Shown here: positions 34,073 to 42,618 of the stretch, in pieces
How positions within the stretch are numbered: position 1 is the first letter of the stretch
How the letters are laid out: the number at the start of each line of letters is the position of its first letter
NCBI GenBank assembly: GCA_016716835.1
Contig: JADJUW010000001.1
Span: 1,756,001-1,820,000 of the forward strand
Reading direction: 5' to 3'
Origin: Myxococcales bacterium
GTDB taxonomy: Bacteria; Myxococcota_A; Polyangia; Haliangiales; Haliangiaceae
DNA length: 64,000 bases
Position numbers and translations under genes: made by a program
Notes under the pieces: generated by a model
Told to the model about the DNA's origin: nothing
What the model saw: only the letters and a program-made list of their open reading frames with translations
Database searches by the model: none

Positions 34073-35136
34073 GCAGGATCCTTGGGCACTACGTGACGGC
34101 TGAGCTTGATCGTCGACGACATGACGCCGCCCGCGCGTTGGCTTATGCGCACGCCGCGAACGAAGTAGCTCCCATTCATGGGATCCTCGCCCTGGTCGTG
34201 CATCGCAAGCGTCACCGCAAGTCCAAGGCCGGTGCCTTGCGGCGGCAGCGTATCGAGCACCACTTCGGCGCTGGCGGCCTGCCTCGCCGCGCGCGCCATG
34301 ACATTTTTGGCGCGGGCCTCGGCATCGCCGTCGGCGAGCAAGTCGGCCTCGCTAAGCAACACCGGATTTTCGCCCGCCTTAATAGGAAACTCAACTTTGC
34401 ACCCGCTGGCGACGTCTTTTGCCTTGGCGGTGCCGACGATCGCTTTTTGATCTTTCGAATTCCACCCTCGCACCTCGACGGAGGACGGCAGCCGCACCAG
34501 CGACACCTCAGCCCGCGCCGTCTGATAAGGAAACCCTTTCATGTCGCGCTTGGGGACAAACGTCAGCGCTGGCGAACCACTGAGCGGCACCTGCTCAAAC
34601 ACCAGCTGGTCGCGGCTGTCCTTGGTTTGGTCGTCGATCCACATCGCGCAGCCGGCCTCGTGGGCCATGGCACCCAGGATATCCAGCGGGGTCTGCAAGT
34701 GGGCATAACGTGAGACCTGGACCGTGCCGCTGGCGACCTTGCCCACCTTAACATCGGTGCCCTTGATGAACTCTTCGATGAGGGCCTTCAGCTGCTTTTC
34801 GCCATCATCAATGGGTATCGATGCGGCGATGCGGCGCCGCGCCAACCTGTGCAGCATACCAAACGCTCGGAGCTGGACCATCAACGTGCTGTGTTGGCTT
34901 TGGTATTCAAGGCCGAGCAACTCCCCGGAAAATAGCAGCGCCTCCTCGCCATCCGCACCCGGCGGCACGCCAAAGATCTTGAGCGTATCGCCGAGATGGA
35001 TGGCCTTGCCAATCGAGGCGCGGCTGTCGTGTACCGAGATCGTTGCCACGTCAGGCTGATCGAGGTCGCGCTCGATGACGATGCTCTGCACGTCGTGCAG
35101 GGTCAGGCCGGGATACTCGACGCGGAGCTCAGGCAC
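34069..35136 (-). CDS. Baseplate hub protein, gp27/gpD-like (N-terminal part of a split VgrG/Afp8)
   Basis: 355 aa. Features of the late-control-D/gp27 family are visible: an early β-barrel (LTLHDVQSIVIERDLDQPDV), the LLFSGELLGLEYQSQHS strand pair, DVKVGKVASGTV, the LDILGAMAHEAGCAMWIDD helix and the second barrel (SVEVRGWNSKDQKAIVGTAK). It ends in YFVRGVRISQRAGGVMSSTI typical of this fold. It makes the trimeric hub between tube and spike. Six nt separate it from the CIS-tube adaptor gene and 4 nt overlap it with spike 1. Confidence 0.9.
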   Translation of the reverse strand: MPELRVEYPGLTLHDVQSIVIERDLDQPDVATISVHDSRASIGKAIHLGDTLKIFGVPPGADGEEALLFSGELLGLEYQSQHSTLMVQLRAFGMLHRLARRRIAASIPIDDGEKQLKALIEEFIKGTDVKVGKVASGTVQVSRYAHLQTPLDILGAMAHEAGCAMWIDDQTKDSRDQLVFEQVPLSGSPALTFVPKRDMKGFPYQTARAEVSLVRLPSSVEVRGWNSKDQKAIVGTAKAKDVASGCKVEFPIKAGENPVLLSEADLLADGDAEARAKNVMARAARQAASAEVVLDTLPPQGTGLGLAVTLAMHDQGEDPMNGSYFVRGVRISQRAGGVMSSTIKLSRHVVPKDPA

Positions 35137-35142
35137 GACGAC

Positions 35143-35718
35143 TCATTTTCCTTTCGCCTGGGCGGGATCGGCCATGTTCGCCTCGGTGAGCGACATCGTC
35201 ACCGTGCCGCGCAGCGGCGTCCCATCGCTGTGAAAGAGGCTGTACTTCACCGAGAACGAGGCCACCGTGGCAAAAAACGAGCTGGCAGAGTTGTCCTGCG
35301 AGTCGACAAATTTTGCTTTCTCTTGCTCTTGGCCGACCTTAATAAACCGCTTGTTATTCCACGTCAGCAAGACCACGGGCGCGATGCCGCTGGCGTCGCG
35401 TGAGGTCAACGCCTCGAGGCGCTTCACATATTTTTCGTAGATGCCGTTGGCCTCGTCGGGTTGTTTGTAAAAATCTTCGTAGGCGTCGAGCAAGAGGCTC
35501 AGCGAGAGGCTACGGGTGACATGGCCCGCCGGCGACTGCGCGGTGCTGGCCGTCGCGGATTGCGCGGAGGCCGTCGGCAGCGAGGTGGAAAACGTCAAGT
35601 CGGACGGATTCACTGGCACCGCGACGGTGTTGGCATCGTCATGCTTCCAGCCTTGGTCTTTGACGTAGGTCATCCTGATGAGCGTGAGCGGGGTGGTTTG
35701 TGAGGGTGAACCGGGCAT
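35143..35718 (-). CDS. CIS tube adaptor protein (Afp7/gp53-like position)
   Basis: 191 aa. VPVNPSDLTFSTSLPTASA, then LSLSLLLDAYEDFYK and GIAPVVLLTWNNKRFIKVGQ, with the GTPLRGTVTMSLTEA ending, follow the pattern of the CIS_tube domain found in Afp7-type adaptors. No LysM domain is obvious, although family members often end with one, so this is a minimal form. It would join the first tube ring to the hub. One-base overlap with the 969-aa gene. Confidence 0.85.
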   Translation of the reverse strand: MPGSPSQTTPLTLIRMTYVKDQGWKHDDANTVAVPVNPSDLTFSTSLPTASAQSATASTAQSPAGHVTRSLSLSLLLDAYEDFYKQPDEANGIYEKYVKRLEALTSRDASGIAPVVLLTWNNKRFIKVGQEQEKAKFVDSQDNSASSFFATVASFSVKYSLFHSDGTPLRGTVTMSLTEANMADPAQAKGK

Positions 35719-38627
35719 CAGAAATCTCCATTGCGATCGCGCAGCGCGTGAATTAAATGCAGCACCTCTCGTAGCACCGCCTGGGCCTCTGCCTCGACAT
35801 CAAGGGCAACGTGGGCCGGGCCCGCAGCGTCGAGGTGAGCTGGCACAGGTTCATGCGCGGCACGTGCGGCCAATGCAGTCGGCGCCGCTTGATTGAGCGC
35901 GGCGATCATGGTCATTTCATACAACGAGGGTTCCGTGCTCGTCGTGTCGCCAGCCAAGGCAGGTGCCATGCCCGCGGCCAAGCTCGCCGCGGCGCCGTCG
36001 GACCATTGGGCTGGCAGCGCGACGCTGGCGCCGCCAAATACATTCGCGCTGCTGGTGCCACTGCTGCCCGAGGGCGTCGGCCCCGCTGCTTGCAACAGCG
36101 CCGCGATTTCGCTCGGACGCAGCGACGAAATTTCGGCGCGCAACCTTTCGGCGCCCCCGCGCGCGGCTTGACCCGAAGCTGGCCCCGCCACGACATAGGT
36201 GCTGCGCAGGTCAGCCAGCTCTGCCACTTGCTCGGCGCGCGCCAGTTGTTGGGCCTCGCGCGCGTGCGCTAAATTCGACGTTGCGTGTGCCTCCGAGGCG
36301 CGACCGTGTCCCGCCAAGGCCAGCGCAGGCATCCCGGGCGCCTGCCCGGCCGGACTTGCGGCGCGCTGCTCGTTGGCAACCGCGACCTCAAGCTGCGCGA
36401 CCCACGTCAATACCGACGCCGGCAAGGCATCGCGCGGCACGCCGGCCGTCAGCGCGACAAGCATGCGCGAGGCGGCATCGCCTGCGTAGGCGGTTGGTTG
36501 CGATAGCTCGGAATTCGCGGGCCACGCCTGCAGCGGTGCGCGCTCAGCTGCGGTTGTGGACGCCGCACCCGCGATCCCCTCGCGTGGTGCCGCGGCATTT
36601 CGAAACGATTGCACGAGCGGCATCGCGCCCGGCGCCGCGCCGCTAGTTGCGCCATGCACCGCGCCGCGAGAGGTAGCCGCAGCCACGGCCGCCGTCCGCG
36701 AAAATTCGCCTGGCACCCACCGCGCGACGCCGGCGCCATCACTCGGTTGCAGGCCAGCTTGAGCCGCGCTTGCGTGCGTTTGCGCCGCCATGCGTTCGCG
36801 CACCGCCGCCTCGCCCCACACCGCGGCGAAGGCACGACGTAACTCGGGTTGCTGTTGATGCTCATCGCCTGCGGCGTCATCTGCCGCCGCGGCTTGTTGC
36901 CATTGCGCTGTCGCGGCAGCTGGCCATGCGTAAACGCCGCGAGGCAGGCGCAATGAGCGTTCCGGCGCCCGCGCGCGCGCTGGTGACACCAACGCCATTT
37001 GTTCAAGCGCCGACCAGCGCGCCGCCACGGCATCTCCACCTGCGGCGGCCAACGTCACGCCCGAGGTCCATAGCGCGGGCGCAAGTTGCATGGCACGTGC
37101 GACGGCGGCTTCCCCCGGGGTAACAAACTGCATCGACAAATACGCCACGCCGAGGGCGAGCTCGGTCGCTTGCAGGGCGGCGGCATAGCCACGCGCGCCA
37201 GGTGCATGGCGCGCATAACTGCCCCCGCCAAGATCGCCAGCAGACGCTGGCAAGGCCGAGGGGCCTGCGGTGGCTTCGTTGCTGTTCTCGGCCGCGACAG
37301 GTCCCGCCCACGCTCGTGCTTCGACGTCGTAGAGCGCGCCTTGGCGCGCCCCGGCAGCCGCTCGCGCGCTGCCCGCGATGGTGGCAAGCTGCGGCATCAG
37401 CGGCACCTGGCGCGAAGGACCGCCCGCCACGCCGAGCGCGTCGCCACGCCGTGGCGAATCGGCAGGTGCGCGCACCGCCGCGTCGACTTCACCGCTCGAA
37501 AACCAATGCGGCGCCGCGTGAGCAGCCTGCGCGTCAGCCAAGCGGATTCGAACGCCCATTGGCGCGCCCGATGCACCGTGAACGAGCGCCGCCATTGACG
37601 CCGCGAACAAGTCGCCAAATGCCGGTGGCGCAGTCATGTGCCCCACGTCCCCAGCATCTGCCCGCGCATCAACACGCGCCACCTTCGCGTCGTCGCCGAG
37701 GATCGAGGCCGAACGCGTCACGAGGTCAGCGCGCGCACCACGCTCGAAAGGAGTTGCGGGCTGAGGTGGCAAGGCGCTGGTGGGGCGAGCGATCGCGGCG
37801 AAGACATCGTCTGAAATTTCGTCGTCGTCTGCGAACACTGGCGTACGCGGCGGCGGCGCCACATTAACTAGGTCAGGGCGGCTGGCGAGCTCGCGGCGCA
37901 GCGGCCGCGGCGGCCGGGCAACAAACGAGAGTTCGTCGACACCGCGCGGCGCGCGCATCAGCGGCGGCGAGGAGGCGTTCGGTGCGCCGACCATTTGCGT
38001 CAGGATGGCGTCGCTCCACGCAAGGTGGACCAGCCCCATGGGCGAGCGAGCTGCAAGAGCCGAAACTGCTTTCGGCAACCACGGCTCGCCGCGCGCAGCC
38101 AACGCGGGCGCCGCGTTGTTAGAGGCAGCTGACAAACGACCGCTTGCTTGCGACGGCATGTGGCCTTGCGGCCCTTCAAAGCCTTCAATGCCCTCGAAAC
38201 GCTCAAACGTTGACGCCCATGCGCGCGCCAACTCGTGTTCTGCGGGCCCTGCCGGCGCGGATGACTGGTGCGCCGCAGTTGCCGCACCGCCCGCCCCAAC
38301 CACGGGCATCTCCATCGCCGCGCGCAACGCAATTCCATGATCTTCGAGAGGCGCATCGCTGGTCGCGTCGCGAAACCATCTCGGCACTGCCAGCCGCTGC
38401 GCCGCGGGCTGTAGATACCAGGCGCGCGGAAAGATCCACGCAATCTCGGGCGCTAGGCGCGCTCGCCATGGAGCCTCAGCCACACCGGCGACGGATGGAC
38501 CGGCCCCAAGGTAGCGATGAGCGATGCGCTCGGCGAACGTGGCGGCCGGTTGTGATGCCGTCGAGAAGTTCAACGCCGCGGCCGTGCCCTTGGGCAACAT
38601 CGGCGTAGTGGCGGTAAGCGATGGCAT
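35718..38627 (-). CDS. 969-aa Ala-rich protein of unknown function inside the structural operon
   Basis: Over a quarter of residues are Ala and there is much Pro, Ser and Gly, with short Arg-rich or Pro-rich islands but few hydrophobic runs, so the middle is probably disordered. Only the ends look ordered: an N-terminal segment (RIAHRYLGAGPSV, EIAWIFPRAWYLQPAAQRLA) and a C-terminal helix (EAQAVLREVLHLIHALRDRN). No signal peptide, DUF4157 motif or enzymatic signature. It sits between the tube and the Afp7-like adaptor genes, so a tape-measure, scaffold or tube-loaded cargo role is possible. None is proven. One frame is open for nearly 3 kb, which supports coding. Confidence 0.75.
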   Translation of the reverse strand: MPSLTATTPMLPKGTAAALNFSTASQPAATFAERIAHRYLGAGPSVAGVAEAPWRARLAPEIAWIFPRAWYLQPAAQRLAVPRWFRDATSDAPLEDHGIALRAAMEMPVVGAGGAATAAHQSSAPAGPAEHELARAWASTFERFEGIEGFEGPQGHMPSQASGRLSAASNNAAPALAARGEPWLPKAVSALAARSPMGLVHLAWSDAILTQMVGAPNASSPPLMRAPRGVDELSFVARPPRPLRRELASRPDLVNVAPPPRTPVFADDDEISDDVFAAIARPTSALPPQPATPFERGARADLVTRSASILGDDAKVARVDARADAGDVGHMTAPPAFGDLFAASMAALVHGASGAPMGVRIRLADAQAAHAAPHWFSSGEVDAAVRAPADSPRRGDALGVAGGPSRQVPLMPQLATIAGSARAAAGARQGALYDVEARAWAGPVAAENSNEATAGPSALPASAGDLGGGSYARHAPGARGYAAALQATELALGVAYLSMQFVTPGEAAVARAMQLAPALWTSGVTLAAAGGDAVAARWSALEQMALVSPARARAPERSLRLPRGVYAWPAAATAQWQQAAAADDAAGDEHQQQPELRRAFAAVWGEAAVRERMAAQTHASAAQAGLQPSDGAGVARWVPGEFSRTAAVAAATSRGAVHGATSGAAPGAMPLVQSFRNAAAPREGIAGAASTTAAERAPLQAWPANSELSQPTAYAGDAASRMLVALTAGVPRDALPASVLTWVAQLEVAVANEQRAASPAGQAPGMPALALAGHGRASEAHATSNLAHAREAQQLARAEQVAELADLRSTYVVAGPASGQAARGGAERLRAEISSLRPSEIAALLQAAGPTPSGSSGTSSANVFGGASVALPAQWSDGAAASLAAGMAPALAGDTTSTEPSLYEMTMIAALNQAAPTALAARAAHEPVPAHLDAAGPAHVALDVEAEAQAVLREVLHLIHALRDRNGDF

Positions 38628-38646
38628 GGAGAATCAACGTTGGCAG

Positions 38647-39213
38647 TTACGGTGCGCCGGGCCCGCCCGATGGGCCGGCCGGCGACAAGGCCTTCGACGC
38701 GCTAACTTCAAGCTCCAGGCCCTCGTGCGCCAAATCTAAGCTTTCGATCACGATGTCGCTCTTGGACGCATCAAATTCTGAGAGCGACAACTTCGCCGGG
38801 AAGGCGCGCTTAAACTTCCACGAATAGATCGGCTTGTCCCTGAGCGCGGGATCCATTGGCACCAAGGCGATGGTGCCATCCGTCCGTGCCATCTGGCCGC
38901 TGAGACGATTCGCCCACGCGTTGCACCATTCGAGCAGCCGCGGGTCTTGGGTGAAGCCGCGCTTAAACGATAAATTGGACCACGTCACGGGCCCTGGCAA
39001 GCGCTTGCCATTGGAACCGCCGCCACCTTCCCGCGTGTCTTCGGTCTTGATGTCGTAGCCGATGCCGGACACCGAGCGGAAAAATAGTTCGCCCGCAAAT
39101 GGCACTTCGGTGAACGTCACCTTGAAGACAAATCCGGGCAGCGGATCGCGCCGCTCCGCCGTCGGCCCTTGGTCCGGTGATGCCTTGACGGGCTCGCCCT
39201 TTGTTCCACTCAT
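38647..39213 (-). CDS. Inner tube protein, gp19-like (Afp1/5-like)
   Basis: 188 aa. GFVFKVTFTEVPFAGELFFR, SVSGIGYDIKTEDTREGG, PGPVTWSNLSFKRGF and LLEWCNAWANRLSG give the tube-protein signature, with the late IVIESLDLAHEGLELEV strand. Hcp-like rings of this protein line the sheath. It ends in Pro/Gly low complexity. A good Shine-Dalgarno (GGAAG) precedes it, 21 nt after the stop of sheath 2. Confidence 0.93.
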   Translation of the reverse strand: MSGTKGEPVKASPDQGPTAERRDPLPGFVFKVTFTEVPFAGELFFRSVSGIGYDIKTEDTREGGGGSNGKRLPGPVTWSNLSFKRGFTQDPRLLEWCNAWANRLSGQMARTDGTIALVPMDPALRDKPIYSWKFKRAFPAKLSLSEFDASKSDIVIESLDLAHEGLELEVSASKALSPAGPSGGPGAP

Positions 39214-39234
39214 GTAGATATCTTCCGTTCCACG

Positions 39235-40995
39235 CTAGGTCGCCATTTCTTGGACGAGCGAGACCATCATAAACTCGGCTGGGGCTACTGGCGCAACGCC
39301 TATTTCGCAAACCAACCGACCCGCGGCAACGACGTCGGCGGCGTTGGTTTCCCCGTCGCATTGCACGAAAAACGCTTCGCTGGGCGAGGCCCCCACGAGC
39401 ATGCCCTTTTGCCACAAAGACTCGAGAAAACTCTCGGCTTGAAGCCTAATCACCTGCCATGTCGTAGGCTTATTTGGCTCGAAGGGCACCCAGCTAAATC
39501 CCTGATCGAGCGCTCGCCGCAACATGATAAATAACCGCCGCGATGTAATATGTACCCAATCCGGATCGCTTGACGCGGTGCGCGACCCCCAAGGGCGGAT
39601 GCCCCTTTGGCTGCGAAAGGTGTTGATCCCCTCGGAGCCGAGCTGCGTGAGATGATCTTCGGACAAATAAACCGACATATCGGACACACCGGCCAACTCG
39701 ACGTTGGCTGGCGCCTGGTGCACCCCTACGCGCGCCTCGGCCCCGGCAAACACGCCAGCCATGACGGTGCTTGGCGGCACCCAGGTGGAAGCTAGCCCTT
39801 CGCCGTCGTACTTCAGCCACGGAAAATAGTAGGCCGCGTACGACGAGTCGAGCCGACGCCGCAAGCGTCGCACCTGCTCGACATCTTTGGTGCGCGGCAA
39901 ATCGAGGATCGCAAACCGATCAGAGGTTTGCTCGCACAAGCGCACCATTTGTTCTTGAACCTGGCCAAGCTTGATCTCGCCGAGCGGACCCGGCTCCTGC
40001 TCATAGAGGCGCGCCGCATCTGGCGCCGCGAGCAAGGCAACTTCGGCGTGCCGCCCCAGCGCCAATAGGCCCGACGAGTCGGCGGGGCCGTGATCCCAAC
40101 CAATAAAATCTTCGGGTGTCACGACATCGCCGTTGCGGCCACCGTCGAGGCGCTGCGGCGGCATTGGCACCGGCCACTGATGCGGCACCGATGACACCGA
40201 TTGCGCGTCGCTCACCGCGATGTAACGCGACCTTGCCGCGATCACCTTGGGCGCGTAGTGGCGCGACAGCGGGCTCATCTGCAAATGGCGAAAAAGCTCG
40301 CGCTCATCGCGCAGGATGACCTCGATCTCAAACTCATGCACCTCGAGCTGGGTTGGCGCGCTGGCGCGATAGCCGCGCTGCAAGGGGGTTTGTGCGCTCC
40401 AGCGGATTTCGCGATCGCCCACCGCCGTCACCACGATAAAGTCTTGGTGCTCGCGATCATGGACGCGCACCATCTGACCAACCTCAAACCCACGTGTCGA
40501 CGCCACGCTGGCGGCGCCGACCCCAAGCTCAAGATCGCGCGTGAGCAGCGCCGAAATGGTTGTCTGGCGCTCCACCCGAATCCACACGTTGTTGCCCCAG
40601 GTGCCCTCGCTGTTCGCGGCGATGTGCAAGGTCGGTTTGCCGAGCCCATCGAGCAGCGTGTGGTGGGCCGCGGCGCATGGTTCGAGCGCTTCGCCATCAG
40701 CCGCGCCGCCCCCCGCGCGATGTGCCGTGCGCACGACGTAACACGCCGAGCCGCCCTGGCGAAAATAGCTGTGCACCGCCTGTGCCGTGTAGGCGTCATC
40801 GCGGCCACCAAACAAGGCACCAAATTCGTCAAACGACGACACCTTGATCGGCACGCCCACGGGCCCTCGCTGCGTCAGCCCAACAAAGCCCGCGACGCGC
40901 GTGTCGGCGATCGCAAGCCCGCTGGGTGCGGCACGCGCCACGGTGTCAAAATAAACCCCGGGCGAACGGAAGGAATCGGTGAAAGAGGCGGCCAT
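39235..40995 (-). CDS. Contractile sheath protein 2 (586 aa)
   Basis: 586 aa. SPGVYFDTVARAAPSGLAIA, DTRVAGFVGLTQRGP, FGGRDDAYTAQAVHSYFRQG and GSACYVVRTAH form the sheath N-terminal domain. The C-terminal portion (RGIRPWGSRTASSDPDWVHI, FFVQCDGETNAADVVAAGRL and EIGVAPVAPAEFMM) is conserved with the other sheath. Between them about 190 extra residues (LHIAANSEGTWGNNVWIRV to RSRYIAVSDAQS) form an inserted outer-surface domain absent from sheath 1. It would decorate the exterior. Immediately upstream of the gp19-like tube gene, as in Afp. Confidence 0.94.
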   Translation of the reverse strand: MAASFTDSFRSPGVYFDTVARAAPSGLAIADTRVAGFVGLTQRGPVGVPIKVSSFDEFGALFGGRDDAYTAQAVHSYFRQGGSACYVVRTAHRAGGGAADGEALEPCAAAHHTLLDGLGKPTLHIAANSEGTWGNNVWIRVERQTTISALLTRDLELGVGAASVASTRGFEVGQMVRVHDREHQDFIVVTAVGDREIRWSAQTPLQRGYRASAPTQLEVHEFEIEVILRDERELFRHLQMSPLSRHYAPKVIAARSRYIAVSDAQSVSSVPHQWPVPMPPQRLDGGRNGDVVTPEDFIGWDHGPADSSGLLALGRHAEVALLAAPDAARLYEQEPGPLGEIKLGQVQEQMVRLCEQTSDRFAILDLPRTKDVEQVRRLRRRLDSSYAAYYFPWLKYDGEGLASTWVPPSTVMAGVFAGAEARVGVHQAPANVELAGVSDMSVYLSEDHLTQLGSEGINTFRSQRGIRPWGSRTASSDPDWVHITSRRLFIMLRRALDQGFSWVPFEPNKPTTWQVIRLQAESFLESLWQKGMLVGASPSEAFFVQCDGETNAADVVAAGRLVCEIGVAPVAPAEFMMVSLVQEMAT

Positions 40996-41014
40996 ATGCT
41001 TCTATCCAAATCTG

Positions 41015-41179
41015 CTAGCTGCGAGCTTCGTTGATTTCGCGATTGATGCGGGCGATTTCACGGAGCCAGGTGTGGCGCTCGCTATGTTCCATGTCGAGAA
41101 TCTCATCCATGGACCAGTGAAAGTGGTACGCGACGTACGCCATTTCCTGGTAGAGCTGCTCCCGCGGATAGGTAGCCAC
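41015..41179 (-). CDS. Small eCIS protein (DUF6760-like)
   Basis: About 54 aa from a GTG at 41179 (MATYPREQLYQEMAYVAYHF); a TTG 3 codons upstream is equally allowed. The longer reading into the previous gene is rejected because its first 35 residues are Arg-rich noise overlapping a conserved gene. HWSMDEILDMEHSERHTWLR and EIARINREIN form two helices typical of small assembly proteins adjacent to tail-assembly chaperones. Exact role unknown. Its 5' end is 11 nt after the upstream stop. Confidence 0.72.
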   Translation of the reverse strand: MATYPREQLYQEMAYVAYHFHWSMDEILDMEHSERHTWLREIARINREINEARS

Positions 41180-41190
41180 GGCCGCCAAGG

Positions 41191-41616
41191 CTACCCCGGG
41201 CCAGACTGGCCACTTCCTCCTTCGGCGCTGCCCGCGCCTAGCACAAGGCCAGAGACCATATCTACATCTAACTCGTGGCCGCACGCGGTGCATGCGATGT
41301 GGTGCTTGGGCGCCCCGGCCTCTTCGTTGATCTTGCGGTAAAATTCCTGAAGATATGCGAGGTCGGTCGAAAAAAGGTTTTCGACCACCTCGATGGTAAT
41401 GATGTCGAGCTTGCCCAGCTTGCTGATCACGCGCGAAAGCAAAACAATAACGAGATAGGCTCGATTGTTCTGCACCCGATAGTCTTGCAGCGGAATGATT
41501 TCGTCGCGCGCGGTCGCGAGGCGCATCACGCCATCGCGGTGGACATTGCCCTCCGCGTCGACATAGCCGCGCGGCAGCCTGAAAGCAAACTCGGTCTTGA
41601 TGCGTTCGGTCGCCAT
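41191..41616 (-). CDS. Phage-tail-assembly-like protein with C-terminal zinc knuckle
   Basis: 141 aa. TEFAFRLPRGYVDAEGNVHR, DGVMRLATARDEIIPLQDYR, YLVIVLLSRVISKLG and VVENLFSTDLAYLQEFY follow the pattern of tail-assembly proteins encoded between tube and sheath in several eCIS families. ACTACGH near the C-terminus is a CxxC-H metal-knuckle candidate. By position it could be a tail-tube chaperone (gpG/gpGT-like). No enzymatic function is suggested. Confidence 0.82.
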   Translation of the reverse strand: MATERIKTEFAFRLPRGYVDAEGNVHRDGVMRLATARDEIIPLQDYRVQNNRAYLVIVLLSRVISKLGKLDIITIEVVENLFSTDLAYLQEFYRKINEEAGAPKHHIACTACGHELDVDMVSGLVLGAGSAEGGSGQSGPG

Positions 41617-41632
41617 GAGTTCGACTTAGCGC

Positions 41633-42529
41633 CTAGCCCACGGCTTCGAATTCGGCGCGCTCGAGGTAGCACTCGGCGTCGAAGGTCTTGATGGCGTCGT
41701 CGTTATTGCTCGAGCCCTTGCGCGTTAGCGAGACCAGCCCGATATGAAAGAGATTGATGCGCGCCAACTCGGTCTTGAGATCGTGGGAAAGCAGCGTGAT
41801 CGACCCGCTCTTTTCGTGCGGCTCGGTGCTTTGACCCGAGAACCACGACTTGGCCCACTGCTCCCACGATTCGATTTCGGCGTGCGACAGCGTAACCTTC
41901 AAATTTGAGAACGAGCAACGCCCGGGCACGATGACCGGAAACTTCAGCTCGCCGCTGTATTCCTTCACCAGCTTCTGCGTAAACGTGATCGCGTCGACCG
42001 ACTTGACCGTGGTGGTCTCGAGGCCGTCGATCTCCAAACGGAAGTTGGAAACCGAGAACGCCTTTTGCTTGGTATTAACCGGCGCCTTGATGACCTGGCC
42101 GCCGCCCTTGGTGATGGCGACGTTGCTGGCTTCCCAACCAATTTCACAAAAGCCGGTTTCTTTGGACGAGGAGTCGAGCTTGGGCAGCTTGAACTCAGAG
42201 ACATAGGCGCCAAGAAAGGTGATTTCTTCGCGCGCCTTAAAATCTTGGGTCGCGATGGTAATCGCGCCATCGCGGGCCTGCGGATCATTGCCAAAAGACG
42301 AACGAATCCACTTGTACATCGGAGCACCCTCGGAAATGCCGATGGTGGCTTTGAACGGCGTGTATTCCACCGTCGAAATGTGCTTGGTAGTCAGGTGCGA
42401 CCCCGAATCCTGAATTTCAGCGACGTTGGCTTTTTGCGCGCCGCCATCCACTGACTTCACAAACCCGCAGTTTTCACCGCCAATTTGCAGCATGTATTTG
42501 CCACCGGTATACGACATTAGCTTCGACAT
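41633..42529 (-). CDS. Tube-like protein with an internally duplicated gp19 fold
   Basis: 298 aa, about twice the usual tube protein. Both halves share the fold rhythm: LQIGGENCGFVKSVDGG and LEIDGLETTTVKSVDAI, then YKWIRSSFG and WEQWAKSWFS, then DGAITIATQDFKAR and SGSITLLSHDLKTE, ending EIGWEASNVAI and AECYLERAEFEAVG. Thus two fused tube-type domains are likely, as in tube initiators or terminators. It starts with a strong AGGAG ribosome-binding site and is one of the best-expressed-looking genes here. It probably makes trimeric rings equal to one hexamer layer. Confidence 0.85.
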   Translation of the reverse strand: MSKLMSYTGGKYMLQIGGENCGFVKSVDGGAQKANVAEIQDSGSHLTTKHISTVEYTPFKATIGISEGAPMYKWIRSSFGNDPQARDGAITIATQDFKAREEITFLGAYVSEFKLPKLDSSSKETGFCEIGWEASNVAITKGGGQVIKAPVNTKQKAFSVSNFRLEIDGLETTTVKSVDAITFTQKLVKEYSGELKFPVIVPGRCSFSNLKVTLSHAEIESWEQWAKSWFSGQSTEPHEKSGSITLLSHDLKTELARINLFHIGLVSLTRKGSSNNDDAIKTFDAECYLERAEFEAVG

Positions 42530-42533
42530 GGTT

Positions 42534-42541
42534 GTCTCCTC
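42534..42541 (-). promoter_or_regulatory. Shine-Dalgarno of the double-tube gene
   Basis: On the minus strand GAGGAGAC stands four bases before the ATG, a near-consensus ribosome-binding site, stronger than those of most neighbours, which rely on translational coupling. Confidence 0.7.
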
Positions 42542-42618
42542 AAAAATTCGCTGGAAAGGTAACTTAAAAATTGGGCAGAAGGGGCGCCCCGCAAGCCGCC
42601 CCTCCTAACGTTGAGGAA

